Source: Prionace glauca (taxonomy: Eukaryota > Chordata > Chondrichthyes > Carcharhiniformes > Carcharhinidae). From it: a stretch of DNA of 64,000 nucleotides. Position numbers and translations under genes: made by a program. Where the stretch lies: NCBI GenBank assembly GCA_037974335.1, contig CM075760.1:29596902-29660901 (forward strand), given 5' to 3'. The notes below the pieces were generated by a model. That model searched no databases and was not told the DNA's origin. It saw nothing but the letters and a program-made list of their open reading frames with translations. Of this stretch, positions 22,010 to 31,969 are shown in pieces (position 1 is the stretch's first letter; every line of letters begins with the position of its first letter).

Positions 22010-22805
22010 GCACATTAGCACAGTGGTTAGCACTGCAGCCTCCTAGTGTCAAGGACCCGTGTTGAATTCCAGCCTCGGGTCATTGTCTGTGTGGGGTTTT
22101 CATGTTCCTCCCATATAGAGTCATAGAGGTTTACAGCATGGAAACAGGCCCTTCAGTCCAACTGCTCCATGCTGCCCTTTTTAAAAACCCCTAAGCTCAT
22201 CCCAATTGCTTGTCTTTGGCCCATATCCCTCTGTACCCATTACAACCATGTAACTGTATAAATGCATTTTAAAAGACAAAATTGCAACCACGTCTACGAC
22301 TAAACCTGGCAGCTTGTTCCAGATGCTCACCACCCTCTGTGTGAAAAAAAATGCTCCTCTGGACACTTCTGTATCTTTCCCCTCCCATCTTAAACTTAGG
22401 CACTCGAGTTTTAGACTCCCCTAACTTTGGGAAGAGATATTGACTATCAAGCTGATCTGTGCCCCTCATTATTTTATAGAACTCTATAAGATCACCCCTC
22501 AGCCTCCTACGCTCCAGTGAAAAAAGTCACAGTCTATCCAGCTTCTCCTTATATCTCAATCCATCAAGAACCAGAAGCATCCTAGTAAATCTTTTCTGCA
22601 CTCTTTCTAGTTTAATAATATACTTTTTATAATAGGGTGACCAGAATATCTGTGGGGTCTGAAAGATGGGCAGGTTAGGTGGATTGACAATCCCTTAATG
22701 TCCAAAGATGTGAAGGTTAGGGGCATTAGAGGGCATTGTGGGGTTACGGGAATCGGGCGAAATACTCTTGATGTAGACTTGATGCACTTTCGGGATTTTA
22801 TGATT
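22010..22805 (+). mobile_element. SINE split by a LINE insertion
   Basis: The SINE head and body occupy 22010-22113 ('agcacagtggttagcactgc', then 'tcatgttcctcccatat'). Its remaining body and tail continue at 22656-22805 ('gggcaggttaggtggattga' ... 'gtagacttgatgcac'). The break falls exactly where the minus-strand LINE sits. Confidence 0.75.
22114..22655 (-). mobile_element. LINE 3' end inserted in the SINE
   Basis: Minus strand: RGTDQLDSQYLFPKLGESKTR, FFFTQRVVSIWNKLPGLV. The tail is 'ctgtaaacctctatgactct' in reverse. A 5'-truncated copy younger than the SINE that it splits. Confidence 0.85.
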
Positions 22806-22854
22806 TTAATGGCGGGGGGGCGGGTAGTTTGATATCTGGGGGAGAGTGTTATAA

Positions 22855-23199
22855 CACAGTGGCACGGTGGTTAGCATTGTGGGGGTTTGGAACGCGCTAC
22901 CGAGTAGGGTGGTGGAGGCAGGAACGTTGGACTCGTTTAAGATGCAGTTAGATAGGCACATGAGTGAAACGAGAATGGAGGGATATGGTAGGGGATATTA
23001 AATAGGGTTAAACCTCGGGAGACACCGGAAAGGCAGGCTGTAAGATTAATATTTTTGACTTTATTCCACAGGTGGAGGTCCACCTCGTGTCAAACGAGGG
23101 GCATTCACACGGCGGGTCGTGCGTGGGCTGCTCTTGGAAGTTCCAGGAGTGGCTTCGTACTTCATGTCGGTGTGTGTGCTTGATCCTGGACCGGTAGAT
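22855..23199 (+). mobile_element. LINE 3' end with long 3' UTR, unoccupied reference copy
   Basis: 22855-22875 is a scrap of SINE head. From 22876 comes WNALPSRVVEA-like sequence, then a 3' UTR ('ttattccacaggtggaggtc', 'gtgggctgctcttgga') that aligns with 36990-37274 plus 38881-38917. In this copy there is no LINE between 'ctgctcttgga..' and 'cttcatgtcgg', so it shows the empty form of the site filled at 37275. Confidence 0.7.
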
Positions 23200-23521
23200 G
23201 GGCGCCGCAATAGCTCAGTGACTAGCACTGCTGGCTGTGCAGGCACATGGATTTGGGCCTGTGTCTGTGGGAGTTTGCGCATTCTCCCTATGGTTGCGTG
23301 GGTTTCCTCCGGGCGCTCCGGTTTCCTCCCACACCCCAAAAATGTGCTCTCAGGCTAATCGGTTTTTACCAAATTGACACTATTTCTTCCCTGAATCTGA
23401 CTGAGTAGGATTCCATTCATAGATATGCAGGGTAGAATAGGTGTAGGGTGATGTGGCGGCGCGGGCTCGTTGAGCTGAAGGGCCTGTTTCCCGTGCTGGA
23501 TTGTTCTTTGTTCTTTGTTCT
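23200..23521 (+). mobile_element. SINE-like element, diverged subfamily
   Basis: 'aatagctcagtgactagcac' head, 'ggtttcctccgggcgctccg' body, and a tail 'ggcctgtttcccgtgctgga' ending in TTCTTTG repeats. The partner copy is 38918-39245. Confidence 0.75.
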
Positions 23522-23785
23522 CTAAGCGCTAGGGCCCTAAACTTGATTCCCAGCTTGGGTCACTGTCTGTGTAGAGTTTGCACATTCTCCCCATGCCTGC
23601 ACAGGTTTCCTCCACGTGCTCTGCTTTCCTCCAGCAGTCTAAAAGACGTGCTGGTTACATGCATTGGCCATGCTAAATTCTCCATCAGTGTTTCCGAACA
23701 GGAATGTGGCGACTCGGGAATTTTCACAGGAATTGCATTGCAGTGTGAATGTAAGCCTAATTATTCGTGATACTAATAAATAAAA
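23522..23785 (+). mobile_element. tRNA-derived SINE, alternative tail
   Basis: Starts inside the head ('cttgattcccagcttgggtc') and ends 'gaatgtaagcctaattattc' ... 'actaataaataaa'. In direct tandem with the preceding SINE. Confidence 0.8.
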
Positions 23786-23999
23786 CTAAACTGCAGGTCA
23801 AGGTGCTGCTGTGACATTGCACCCTCTTGTTTAAACACTCTGCAATGCTGAGACTGGGGACAGGAGTGAACAACAGGGAGCAGCATTGCAGCTTCTCTCC
23901 CCCCTTTGAAACTGGGATTGTTGCTCCATCTGCTGCACCATCCCCACCACATCCACTGGGGGGCAATCTGGACAATGGGCTGCAGGCAGACTTCACTGC

Positions 24000-24640
24000 G
24001 CCTGCGCCACAATCACTCACCGCCGACGGCCATCTTGCGTTGCCTGGGGAGACGGCCAGCGGCCATCTTGCGTTGCCAGGGGAGACGGCCGGAGGCCATG
24101 TTGCGTTGCCAGGGGAGACGGCCAGCGGCCATGTTGCGTTGCCAGGGGAGACGGCGTCGCACGCGCTGTACTCTGGGGGAATTCCCGTCCTGCACATGCG
24201 TCCAGGCAGTTCCATTTTAATCTTTTAATATTTTGAATCTTGATGATTATTATTCAAATCCTCACCCGTCAGTCTTTCTGTTCCTTCTCCATTCGGGAAA
24301 ATCGTTTCTGTTTTTATTGCGTCTTTTTTTCAATCACACCCGCGCGGTGCGCTCTGGGAAAATACTACAGCACATGCGCGGTTCCGCCACCTGCCTCTTT
24401 ATAAAAATATGTATTTTATTTAATTTTAATTCCGCTCCGGGCGGGATTTCCGGGTGGGAATTTCTACATTTCTGAACCGTCGCTTTTCCCTCGACGGGGG
24501 GGGGAGGGGCTGATGGTGACGTCACTGCAATATGGCGGCTGGCCCCGCCTCTCTACAGGACCCGGATGTTCCGCTAACGAGCAGCGGCCGGGCCGGAGTG
24601 GGCAAGAGGTGACACTGGGCGGAGCAGCGCCCTGACGTGT
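24000..24640. promoter_or_regulatory. CpG island with repeated YY1-type sites and a CRE
   Basis: Very CpG-rich. Holds four to five 'cggccat(c/g)ttgcg' motifs (YY1-like, within the 33-bp array), 'catgcgcgg', a perfect CRE palindrome 'tgacgtca' (24518), 'atatggcggc' (24531) and 'ccccgcctc'. It looks like a TATA-less housekeeping promoter, but no coding gene is recognised within reach on either side; the nearest host genes are tRNAs from 26 kb. Confidence 0.6.
24025..24155. repeat. 33-bp tandem array, 4 copies, in the CpG island
   Basis: Unit starts at 24051, 24084 and 24117 are exactly 33 bases apart; a shortened first unit begins at 24025. Because 33 is a multiple of three, reading frames stay open in both directions (for example repeated GHLALPGETAS), which should not be taken as a protein. 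Confidence 0.95.
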
Positions 24641-25084
24641 TACAACGACCCCCGGTGGTCAGGAAGGGAAATAGCAGCAGCGCAGTCTCTGCCCAAAGGT
24701 TTCCCCAGTTCAGCTGCTCAGAGACACTGGGAACCTCTTCAACTGGAAACTTCAGCTTCTCACATTCACCCCCTGTGTTCAGTCATTGTTTAATAGACAA
24801 CCTCTGTAGGGAAATCAGAAACAACTTGTTCGCTTAAAGATGGTGGGAATCTGGGCCATTCTGCTCAAAAAGCTCTGCTCGCCCTGAAATTTCAATTGAA
24901 ATATTCAAGATGAGAATTTATAGATACAAGTCATGTTGTATGTGGAACGCTCATGATGCCACAATAAGATCAGTACAGACATCTCACAGGGTTGTCTGAC
25001 TGGAGAGATGTCAGAGATGGAGTGGTTAAATATAGAGCTAAAGGGTCTGAAGCTCAGTTTTGGGGAAAGAAAAATGGCAGTACA
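24641..25084. other. Unassigned stretch 3' of the CpG island
   Basis: Could include a 5' exon of a transcript from the island (a donor-like 'agaggtgac' lies at 24606), but no coding sequence is recognised. Confidence 0.3.
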
Positions 25085-25385
25085 AAGAACAAAGAAAATT
25101 ACAGCACAGGAACATGCCCTTCGGCCCTTCAAACCTTCACTGACGATGCTGCCCGACTTAACTAAAACCCCCTATCCTTCCGGGACCATATCCCTCTATT
25201 CCCATCCTATTCATGTACTTGTCAACTGACTTAAAAGTCACAACACCATCCGCTTCTACTATGTCTCCCCGGCAGCGAGTTCCAGGAACCCACTACTCTC
25301 TATGCAAACAATCTGCCATGTCCATCTCCTTTAAACCTTGCCCCTCGCACCTTAAAGCATGCCTTCATCGGCCGGGGCATTTTGT
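25085..25385 (-). mobile_element. LINE 3' fragment
   Basis: 'attacagcacaggaacatgc' and 'cccttcggcccttc' are the reversed 3' UTR. 'cggcagcgagttccaggaac' is the reversed coding end. Confidence 0.7.
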
Positions 25386-25387
25386 TC

Positions 25388-25715
25388 CTGAACATTATCT
25401 GAATCTCGATGTTACACCCATAGTATCTTCGCTCTGGCCTCGGCCTCAAATGCTTTGTGTCAAATAAGAAGTTATTAATTTGTTTGATGCATTGCCAGGA
25501 AAGAAACTTTCCTATTTTGACACCTGCACGTATCAGCAAGTCATCGAGTCTACAAGACAATTTAATAAGTTTAGGTGCAGACTAACATAGTTAATCACCA
25601 TCTGAAACATGCTAGGGTGAGGGAAGTCTGTATGATTCCAGTTTGGTGCTGAATATTATCAGAATCTCGATGTTACAGTCATATTATCTTTGCTCTGACC
25701 TCAGCTTGAAATGCT
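25388..25715 (+). repeat. Diverged direct repeat of about 60 bases
   Basis: 25388-25450 ('gaacattatctgaatctcga' ... 'tcttcgctctggcctcggcc') recurs at 25649-25711 ('gaatattatcagaatctcga' ... 'tctttgctctgacctcagct'). Nature unknown. Confidence 0.6.
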
Positions 25716-26035
25716 TTCTCCAAAATCAGAAATGCTGAATTTTATGAAGAAATTGACAAAATTGTGTAAATTCTCTAAGACATGTTTAATTTTGTCCAAA
25801 ATGTATTTGCGGTTAGCATTTATTTAATATCCTAATCTTATTAAATGACTTTTTTCCCCGAAAAAAATAACTTAAAATAGTCGGTTGCTCTTCATTAGCA
25901 ATCTCCTAACATTACTTTCTCCAGAGAAGCTGCAAATATGCTTGCCAACATTTGTCTGAATAAGCATAAAGCTATTAAATAACTTTTTCATCGAAAGTAA
26001 CAGGGAATTTGTGAACATCTTTTATCGGTTTGTGC
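25716..26035. other. Unassigned AT-rich stretch
   Basis: Flanks the tRNA-Arg gene; nothing recognised. Confidence 0.3.
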
Positions 26036-26108
26036 TGAGCCAACCAGGAGTTGAACCTGGAATCTTCTGATCCGTAATCAGACGCGTTATCCATTGCGCC
26101 ACCGGCCC
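26036..26108 (-). tRNA. tRNA-Arg (anticodon ACG)
   Basis: 73 bases. On the minus strand the acceptor stem GGGCCGG pairs with the 3' side using three G-U pairs; the D arm is GGCGCAATGGATAACGC; the anticodon stem TCTGA/TCAGA encloses TTACGGA with anticodon ACG; the T arm CCAGG-TTCAACT-CCTGG is intact. A and B boxes look functional. It reads CGU codons, and CGC/CGA after the usual A34-to-inosine change. No T run was seen close downstream, so termination is uncertain. Confidence 0.9.
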
Positions 26109-26379
26109 ACATGCGAACATTAGGATAGTTGTTACATATTAGCTCGATGTTTCGAAAGTTTCAGGCACAAGAACTGTCAGAAAGTTTGCTTTTACTTGTG
26201 AGGAAAAGGTCCATTATTGAGATTGTCTTTATTCATTTCCTATCATCCCTTATTGCCCTTGAATTGAGTAACAGCAGCTGAACGGGCTGGCAAATTCTCC
26301 TCTCGATTAGGACTTGGTGATAAATTTAAATGAAACGTCCTTCAGCCAATCCATCATCTGTATTTGCAAATTAAAACAA

Positions 26380-26451
26380 GGTTCCACCGAGATTTGAACT
26401 CAGATCGCTGGATTTAAACTCCAGAGTGCTCACCATTACACCACAGAGTGA
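26380..26451 (-). pseudogene. tRNA-Gln-derived gene with UUA (ochre) anticodon, probably a pseudogene
   Basis: The body matches vertebrate tRNA-Gln: TGGTGTAATGGTGAGCACT D arm, anticodon stem CTGGA/TCCAG, T arm GAGTTCAAATCTC. The loop is GTTTAAA, so positions 34-36 are TTA, complementary to the stop codon UAA; tRNA-Gln(TTG) would have CTTTGAA. The 3' acceptor strand (TGGAACC) is of Gln type, but the 5' strand (CACTCTG) fails to pair at the first three positions. The internal A and B boxes are kept, so it could still be transcribed, but processing and charging are doubtful. Confidence 0.75.
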
Positions 26452-26829
26452 CAATCTGAAAATCGTGGTCAATACTTGTGCCAATTTGAACAGCAGGGAG
26501 AAATATCAGTCCCATTGCACAATTCATATTTACATTACCCTTGATGGTTCCTCCTGTAAAAATGAGTAGGTTCCCTTCCACTGCATTAAATTTCACTGTA
26601 ACTGACCACATTCAAACACCAATGTTTGCATCGAACTGACATAAACCTTACTGCAGTAAATCCACTGAACATCATCAGCTTATCACAGCTCTGCTTTCAT
26701 CACACTGGAAGCCAATGTGAAAATATAAACAATTTCAAATCTTAACAGACAGGAAGGAGTGTGTGAGTGCGGACAACTGACGCTGTGCACATTCCTGCAA
26801 CCAGTATCTGGGAGAATCAGGCAGATGGG

Positions 26830-26895
26830 ATCCTGGTGGTCTCGTGGTTAGGATTCAGCGCTTTCAGATGTCGCAGACTGGCCTCGATATGTGAA
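26830..26895 (+). pseudogene. tRNA-Glu-like relic (anticodon TTC)
   Basis: 'tcctggtggtctcgtggtta' followed by 'ggattcagcgctttcag' is the tRNA-Glu 5' half. The variable and T arms are degraded ('ggcctcgatatg' instead of the B box), and the 3' acceptor strand is gone. Confidence 0.75.
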
Positions 26896-27492
26896 GCTTT
26901 AATGCATTTTTTAACGTAAGAGTAAAAAGCTTTGGGGTTTTCCTTTATCCAACTTGGCAAGGACTTCTCATGCCTCCTACTATCTCTCCTAAGCCCTATT
27001 TTTAACTCATTCCGAGCTAACTTGTAACCCTATACAGGTGTTATCAAGTGTTGAAAGTGAAAGTTTGGCCTGGTGTCGCACTGGGTACCAGCTTTGAAGA
27101 AATGTAGCAACTTAAAGCTTTTGCAGAATGGCATGATGTGTATTGTAGTGATATGAGTTGAGTGTAAGAAATAGTGTGCAAATAATTTGAACAAGTTTTA
27201 AGCGTGTTTAGACTGATGTGGTGAAAGCAGAGGCATATTTGGGAGAATGAGGCTGTGTGAGAGGGGGACTGTTGCAGAAAGTTTGTGTTTTGGAGGAAGG
27301 TTGAAAGTTTGAGATGCGGTTGTGAATGAAAGGAAGGTGTTAACAGCATGAGAGGCATGTGCGATGTTGCGTGTGAGATTTGAGTGAGAGCATTTGTGGG
27401 CATTTGGGGAATGAAAGGATAAAGTAAGAAAATTACAATGCTGCTGAGTGTGAAGGAAGAGAGAGCATGTGGGGGTAGCACTAGTAAGAGCA
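26896..27492. other. Unassigned stretch between tRNA genes
   Basis: No gene recognised. A long minus-strand open frame overlapping the tRNA-Gly gene (27044-27796) shows no domain and low-complexity composition, and is judged chance. Confidence 0.3.
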
Positions 27493-27563
27493 GCATTGGT
27501 GGTTCAGTGGTAGAATTCTCACCTGCCACGCGGGAGGCCCGGGTTCGATTCCCGGCCAATGCA
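27493..27563 (+). tRNA. tRNA-Gly (anticodon GCC)
   Basis: 71 bases. The acceptor stem GCATTGG/CCAATGC is perfect, with discriminator A. The A box is TGGTTCAGTGG, the anticodon loop has GCC, and the B box is GGTTCGATTCC. It matches the standard vertebrate gene almost base for base. It reads GGC and GGU codons. Confidence 0.97.
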
Positions 27564-27996
27564 AAGCTTCTTCTTTCTCCGTTCACTCTGTATATTGAAG
27601 CGAGTCTCCTATCAGAGTTGTGGGGAAACATTAAGTCTTGGAACTGAATCCTGAAGAGAAATAGATCACAATATTCGGAAGGAGGTGCAGTTGTGAATGG
27701 TGTTATTGATGATTGAGTGGCAAGTGTTGGATCTTTGGGCTCCGGGTGGTCAGTTCCCTTCCCTCCCGTTGAATTCCTGCCTGTGATAAGAAACATGGAT
27801 TCATTTTACCTGCCCTTTCATAGGAATAAGGAATAACCAACACACTACAGCAGTGCTGCAGGATCAACGGAACTAAAGAGACTTGTATAGAATTGTAAAC
27901 AGAGCGGTCATGCTGCAGTTCTGGAACAGGTTTTCAGAAATAGAATTGTGGTCATTGACACACTAGTTTAGAATATATTTAACTGCTGTTGTCTCA

Positions 27997-28017
27997 GTCT
28001 CTGTGGCGCAATTGGTC

Positions 28018-28053
<36 letters not shown>

Positions 28054-28070
28054 GAGACCATCCAGGGACG
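27997..28070 (+). tRNA. tRNA-Asn (anticodon GTT)
   Basis: 74 bases. The acceptor stem GTCTCTG/CAGGGAC pairs with one G-U. The D arm is GGCGCAATTGGTCAGCGC, the anticodon stem TTCGGCTGTTAACCGAA is perfect, and the T arm has one G-U pair (GGTGG/CCATC). A T5 run two bases downstream (28073) is a good Pol III terminator. Confidence 0.96.
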
Positions 28071-29640
28071 GATTTTTGCTATTTTTCTCACTATCAGCAT
28101 TCACGGGCAAACAATTGCCTGCATCAACTCATTGAAAAGTCTGGAACTACGAGAGAGAGTTTGGCAGTGTACAAGCTGAGACATTGTATATACCTCTGAT
28201 ACTGTGTGTGCCCTTGTATCTTTCGAGTTACCGGGATCTCTATATGTCTGCGTCTGAATCTAGTGTGCCCCTACATCGACATGTGTCCCTGAATCTGTGT
28301 ATGCCCCCCTGTATCTCTGTAGGCTCCAATACCTGTGTGTGTGTGTGTGTGTGTATGTGTGTGTGTGTATGTGTGTGTGTATCCCTGTAAATGTCTGATT
28401 CTTTGTGCCTTTTTTAAGACTAAACCGTGAAAATGTCTGACAAACGAATTGCAGAGGGCAGCAATGTTTATCCAGAAAGATTCTGAATTTGATTTACGTC
28501 TGATAACTGCATCGAATGTACAATTTGAAGTTTCAAATAATCCCAAATTCAATCTCCAGACATTATCTCCCAATGGGAAATGAAGAACACGGTTTATCTG
28601 CGGTGCCTGGTTATAAAAAGGGCGAATACACCAGCCGAGATCCTTCTATAAACTCCAATCTCGGACAATATCGTTCAATATTCATATTTCAGTAACCGGT
28701 TCGCAGACTCACAAGCCCCAGCGCCTGCAGTTTCTGTGGGCGGCCAGCAGATGGTGGTGTTGTATCATTTTAATCACAAGACCGTGCAGCAGGTTTGAGG
28801 AAAATTTATTTCCCTGTTTCCATAGAAAGGGAACAATTAGTAAAGCAATGGCATTAATATCTCTGTCAGTAAAATTCACAGGGAAATCTGGCCGAAGGAT
28901 AATGAATTTAATACTTGCATTCATATTTACCTTCCGGCTAGTGAACATGTCGATTACCAGCTAATTATTGTATAAACTTACATTTTAATGATTTAAAAAT
29001 TTGTCTATTTTATCGTCCAGACATTATCAAATAATATTTCATTATAATTGGACACATGTCTCTTTTTCGCTGGATTTTCCATTCCTCGGTGCTCATTTTT
29101 TTTTCTTTACTGAGTCCGTTTAGAAATCCAGCCGAACGCTGCCTCTGTAATATGTTTTGTGTATATTTAAAATGTAGTTGCTTATTATAATTTCTGACTT
29201 CAGCACGATTCTAGCCCTACTCTGATCTATAACACACACTGTAAATTGCATGAGAGTCTCAAAATGACTAACTGTGCACTGAATTTAGTTATTAGCTCAT
29301 TATACCAATCTCACTGTCGAATGCTGACACGGGATTTTATTAAGTGTAATCGCAGGCAATCCAATTTTCTGTTCCGAGCTGCAATCTGACTCTGAATGTA
29401 GCTCAATGGGAGTTTGGAGGGAGTGTTTCATGGACATTATCATCTCAGTATCCATCACAATTTCCCATGCCCTCCGCACCGCCCCCCGCCCTCACTCCAC
29501 GCCCCTAACGCCTCCCTCCCACCCTCCACCTCCACCCTCCACAAACTCCACACTCCCACCCCCGGCCGCTTTCCCAACACCATTTATTAATCTCGATTCC
29601 ACGTCTTTAATTCACCATCATTAGTTTTAATAGTGACATT
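28071..29640. other. About 1.6 kb without a gene
   Basis: Contains a (GT)n microsatellite at 28337-28382. The rest is unassigned AT-rich sequence and a C-rich tract near 29480-29570. Open frames have no recognisable domain. Confidence 0.4.
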
Positions 29641-30291
29641 TATCAAGGAGTTGGAGCGATGGAGGGTGAGAGGGCGGGGCTAAATACGCGGGGGTTCAGT
29701 GAGCTTTCAGAACTGGTGGAGTCACCAACTCCCACCTACTTTGACACGGTGCTACTCCATTCTGGAACAGGATTGATGATAAACTGTCAGCTAAACAGAA
29801 CATTACACTCACCATGTAATCAGTTTCTGGAGGTGAATGTATCTGAAAGCAAAGGAAGGGAATATCATTTGCTGCAGATGATAGAATGACTGTGTGACTA
29901 TATCTGTAGTGACAGTGACCTGGGGTGAAGCAATGGAGACAGTAATGATGATCAATGAGATACAAATCTCAGATATCACAGCAGAACTGTGAAAAGCTCA
30001 TGTTGTTCAGCAGATTTCCCACAAGAAGCGAGAGAAGAGGCAAAGGCTGCGAATGATCTTTGAGTGTGGTGAGCTGCAGTGAAATGTAGTGGAGTGGAAT
30101 GTATTATTATTCAGTTTGACTGGAGAAAGCAGCAAGTGGAATGTTAATATAAATTGCCGGGATTGGGCCAATGGGTTTATTTTGTTTCTCCAGCTGGTTC
30201 AAACTGACACAATGATCGCTCCTGTTTTCCATCAGGAAGGAATTCCAGACCCTGCTAAATCTTGGGCTGATCGGCAGCAACAAAACCTACA
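29641..30291. other. Unassigned flank of tRNA-Glu, partly duplicated
   Basis: 30080-30225 ('ggaatgttaatataaattgc' ... 'agctggttcaaactgacaca') resembles the reverse complement of 26470-26620 next to the Gln-derived tRNA, suggesting a duplicated tRNA-flank module. Confidence 0.5.
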
Positions 30292-30363
30292 TTCCCTGAC
30301 CGGGAATCGAACCCGGGCCGCGGCGGTGAGAGCGCCGAATCCTAACCACTAGACCACCAGGGA
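30292..30363 (-). tRNA. tRNA-Glu (anticodon CTC)
   Basis: 72 bases. Reads TCCCTGGTGGTCTAGTGG on the minus strand, anticodon stem GGCGC/GCCGC-type with CTC, T arm CCGGG-TTCGATT-CCCGG. The acceptor stem TCCCTGG/TCAGGGA is paired as in vertebrates. A 'tttt' follows within ten bases downstream on the minus strand (terminator). It reads GAG codons. Confidence 0.96.
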
Positions 30364-30814
30364 AGGTGCGAGCAGCAACTTTAATCTGACCGATACATTG
30401 CAGCGTTTTTCAAATGCTCAAGAAAGGTTTGTCGAGGAAAAAGAAACTCATGTTTTGATAGAACAGGAATGACTCGTTCAGCCAACAGCAAATTACAGCA
30501 GATGCTGAAACTTAAAAGAACATCTTAAAATGCTGGAAAATCTCACCAGGCATGACGGCTTCTCTGGAGAGAGAATGTAAGACAATGTAATTGAGTCTAA
30601 ACTGCCCTCTGAAATGGCCCAACAACATAGTTAGTTCAGTGGGAAATAGGGATAAACAACAAATGCTGACAATGAAATCTATATTGTGTTAGCAGTATTT
30701 TGTGACATAATTAATAATTTTCATTTTGTTTCATTTCATGTCAGACAGGGTGACATATTTGGGGCACTTATTATTTAAAACCTCAGCCCTTTAACTATTT
30801 AGAAAGTTATGGTT
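30364..30814. other. Unassigned stretch
   Basis: Nothing recognised apart from short AT-rich runs. Confidence 0.3.
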
Positions 30815-31385
30815 AATAAGAGCATAAGAACATAAGAAATAGGAGCAGGAGTAGGCCATCTAGCCCCTCGAGCCTGCCCCGCCATTCAATAAGATCATGG
30901 CTGATCTGTCGTGGCTCAGTTCCACTTTCCCGCCCTCTCCCCATAACCCTTAACCCTCTTATCAAAAACCCATCAACACGCGTGTTAAAAATATTTTGCG
31001 AGGCAGCCTCCCCCACTTCAACGGGCATAGAATTCCAGAGATTCACCACCCTTTGAGTGAAGAAGTTCCTCCTCAACTCTGTTCTAAACCGCCCCTCCCC
31101 CTTTATCTTGAGGCTGTGCCCCCTAGTCCTACTGTCTTTTTTGAGCGGGAAGAGTCTCTCCACCTCTATCCTATCCATCCCATTCATCACCTTATACGTC
31201 TCAATGAGATCTCCCCTCATTCTTCTAAACTCCAACGAGTACAAGCCTAGTTTATTCAGCCTCTCCTCATAGCTCAACCCCCTCAACTCCGGTATCAGGC
31301 TCCTCTGCACTCCCTCCAAGGCCAAAATATCCTTGCGTAAGTACGGCGCCCAAAACTGCACACAGTGCTCCAGCTGTTCAGCCAG
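30815..31385 (-). mobile_element. Young LINE 3' end
   Basis: Minus strand: LEHCVQFWAPYLRKDILAL, RRMRGDLIETYKVMNGMD, NFFTQRVVNLWNSMPVEV. The tail is TTCTTATG-type in reverse at 30830. It has the same subfamily sequence as 6735-7650, truncated further, with a short internal deletion after GVQRS. Confidence 0.9.
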
Positions 31386-31913
31386 AGAAAAGTGATCCAC
31401 TGTGATCCAAAAGAAGGAATTGTAGTTGCTGCAAATCCCACCTCAAAACGGAAAATGCTGGAAGATTCATCAGTTTCAACAGTTTCTGTGGAGGGAAAGA
31501 GAGGGAATGATACAGGTTGCTGACCTTTGACCCTAACTGGAAGAAATTGATGATTTAATGGTTTACAGACAAGTACAGAGTCAAGGAAAATAGAGAGGGA
31601 GAGGAGGAAAGTACTAATAGTCTTTTTATAGGATGGAAGGCTGGAGTGATTGAATTACAATGGAGATGATTGTTGGTATCTCTGACACAATCTCTCAGAT
31701 CTGGGTTTAAACGCCATAATAAATTAGAACAAAACATCTCGCTGAGTTCAGAGCTAAAGGTACCGCCTGCCAGTTATCTGGAGGCAGTTTTCATTCACAA
31801 CTGTGAGATGAGCGACGTAGAAATGAGAAAGGAACTCAGTTTGAGCCGTGACACTTCTGGAGGAACGAAGATCTGGAATTCACCTAGGAATGAGTCAAAG
31901 TCTGAAAAGAACG
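31386..31913. other. Unassigned stretch
   Basis: 31425-31530 resembles the dispersed 'gctggaagattcatcag' type repeat. No gene recognised. Confidence 0.3.
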
Positions 31914-31969
31914 ACGCCCACGACCCTGAGATTAAGAGTCTCATGCTCTACCGACTGAGCTAGCCGGGC
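31914..31969 (-). pseudogene. tRNA-Lys (anticodon CTT), 3' truncated
   Basis: The minus strand starts GCCCGGCTAGCTCAGTCGG with a perfect D arm and anticodon stem (GAGACTCTTAATCTC), identical to vertebrate tRNA-Lys-CTT. It is lost after the first T-stem half ('gtcgtgggc'). B box and 3' acceptor strand are missing. Confidence 0.85.

Noticed and set aside
23827-24228. 133-codon frame with repeated GHLALPGETAS
   Set aside because: The 33-base repeat length keeps all frames open; the DNA is a CpG promoter island and no initiation context or homology supports a protein.
27044-27796. 250-codon minus-strand frame
   Set aside because: It runs across the tRNA-Gly gene on the other strand, shows no domain and has low-complexity composition; chance opening is likelier.
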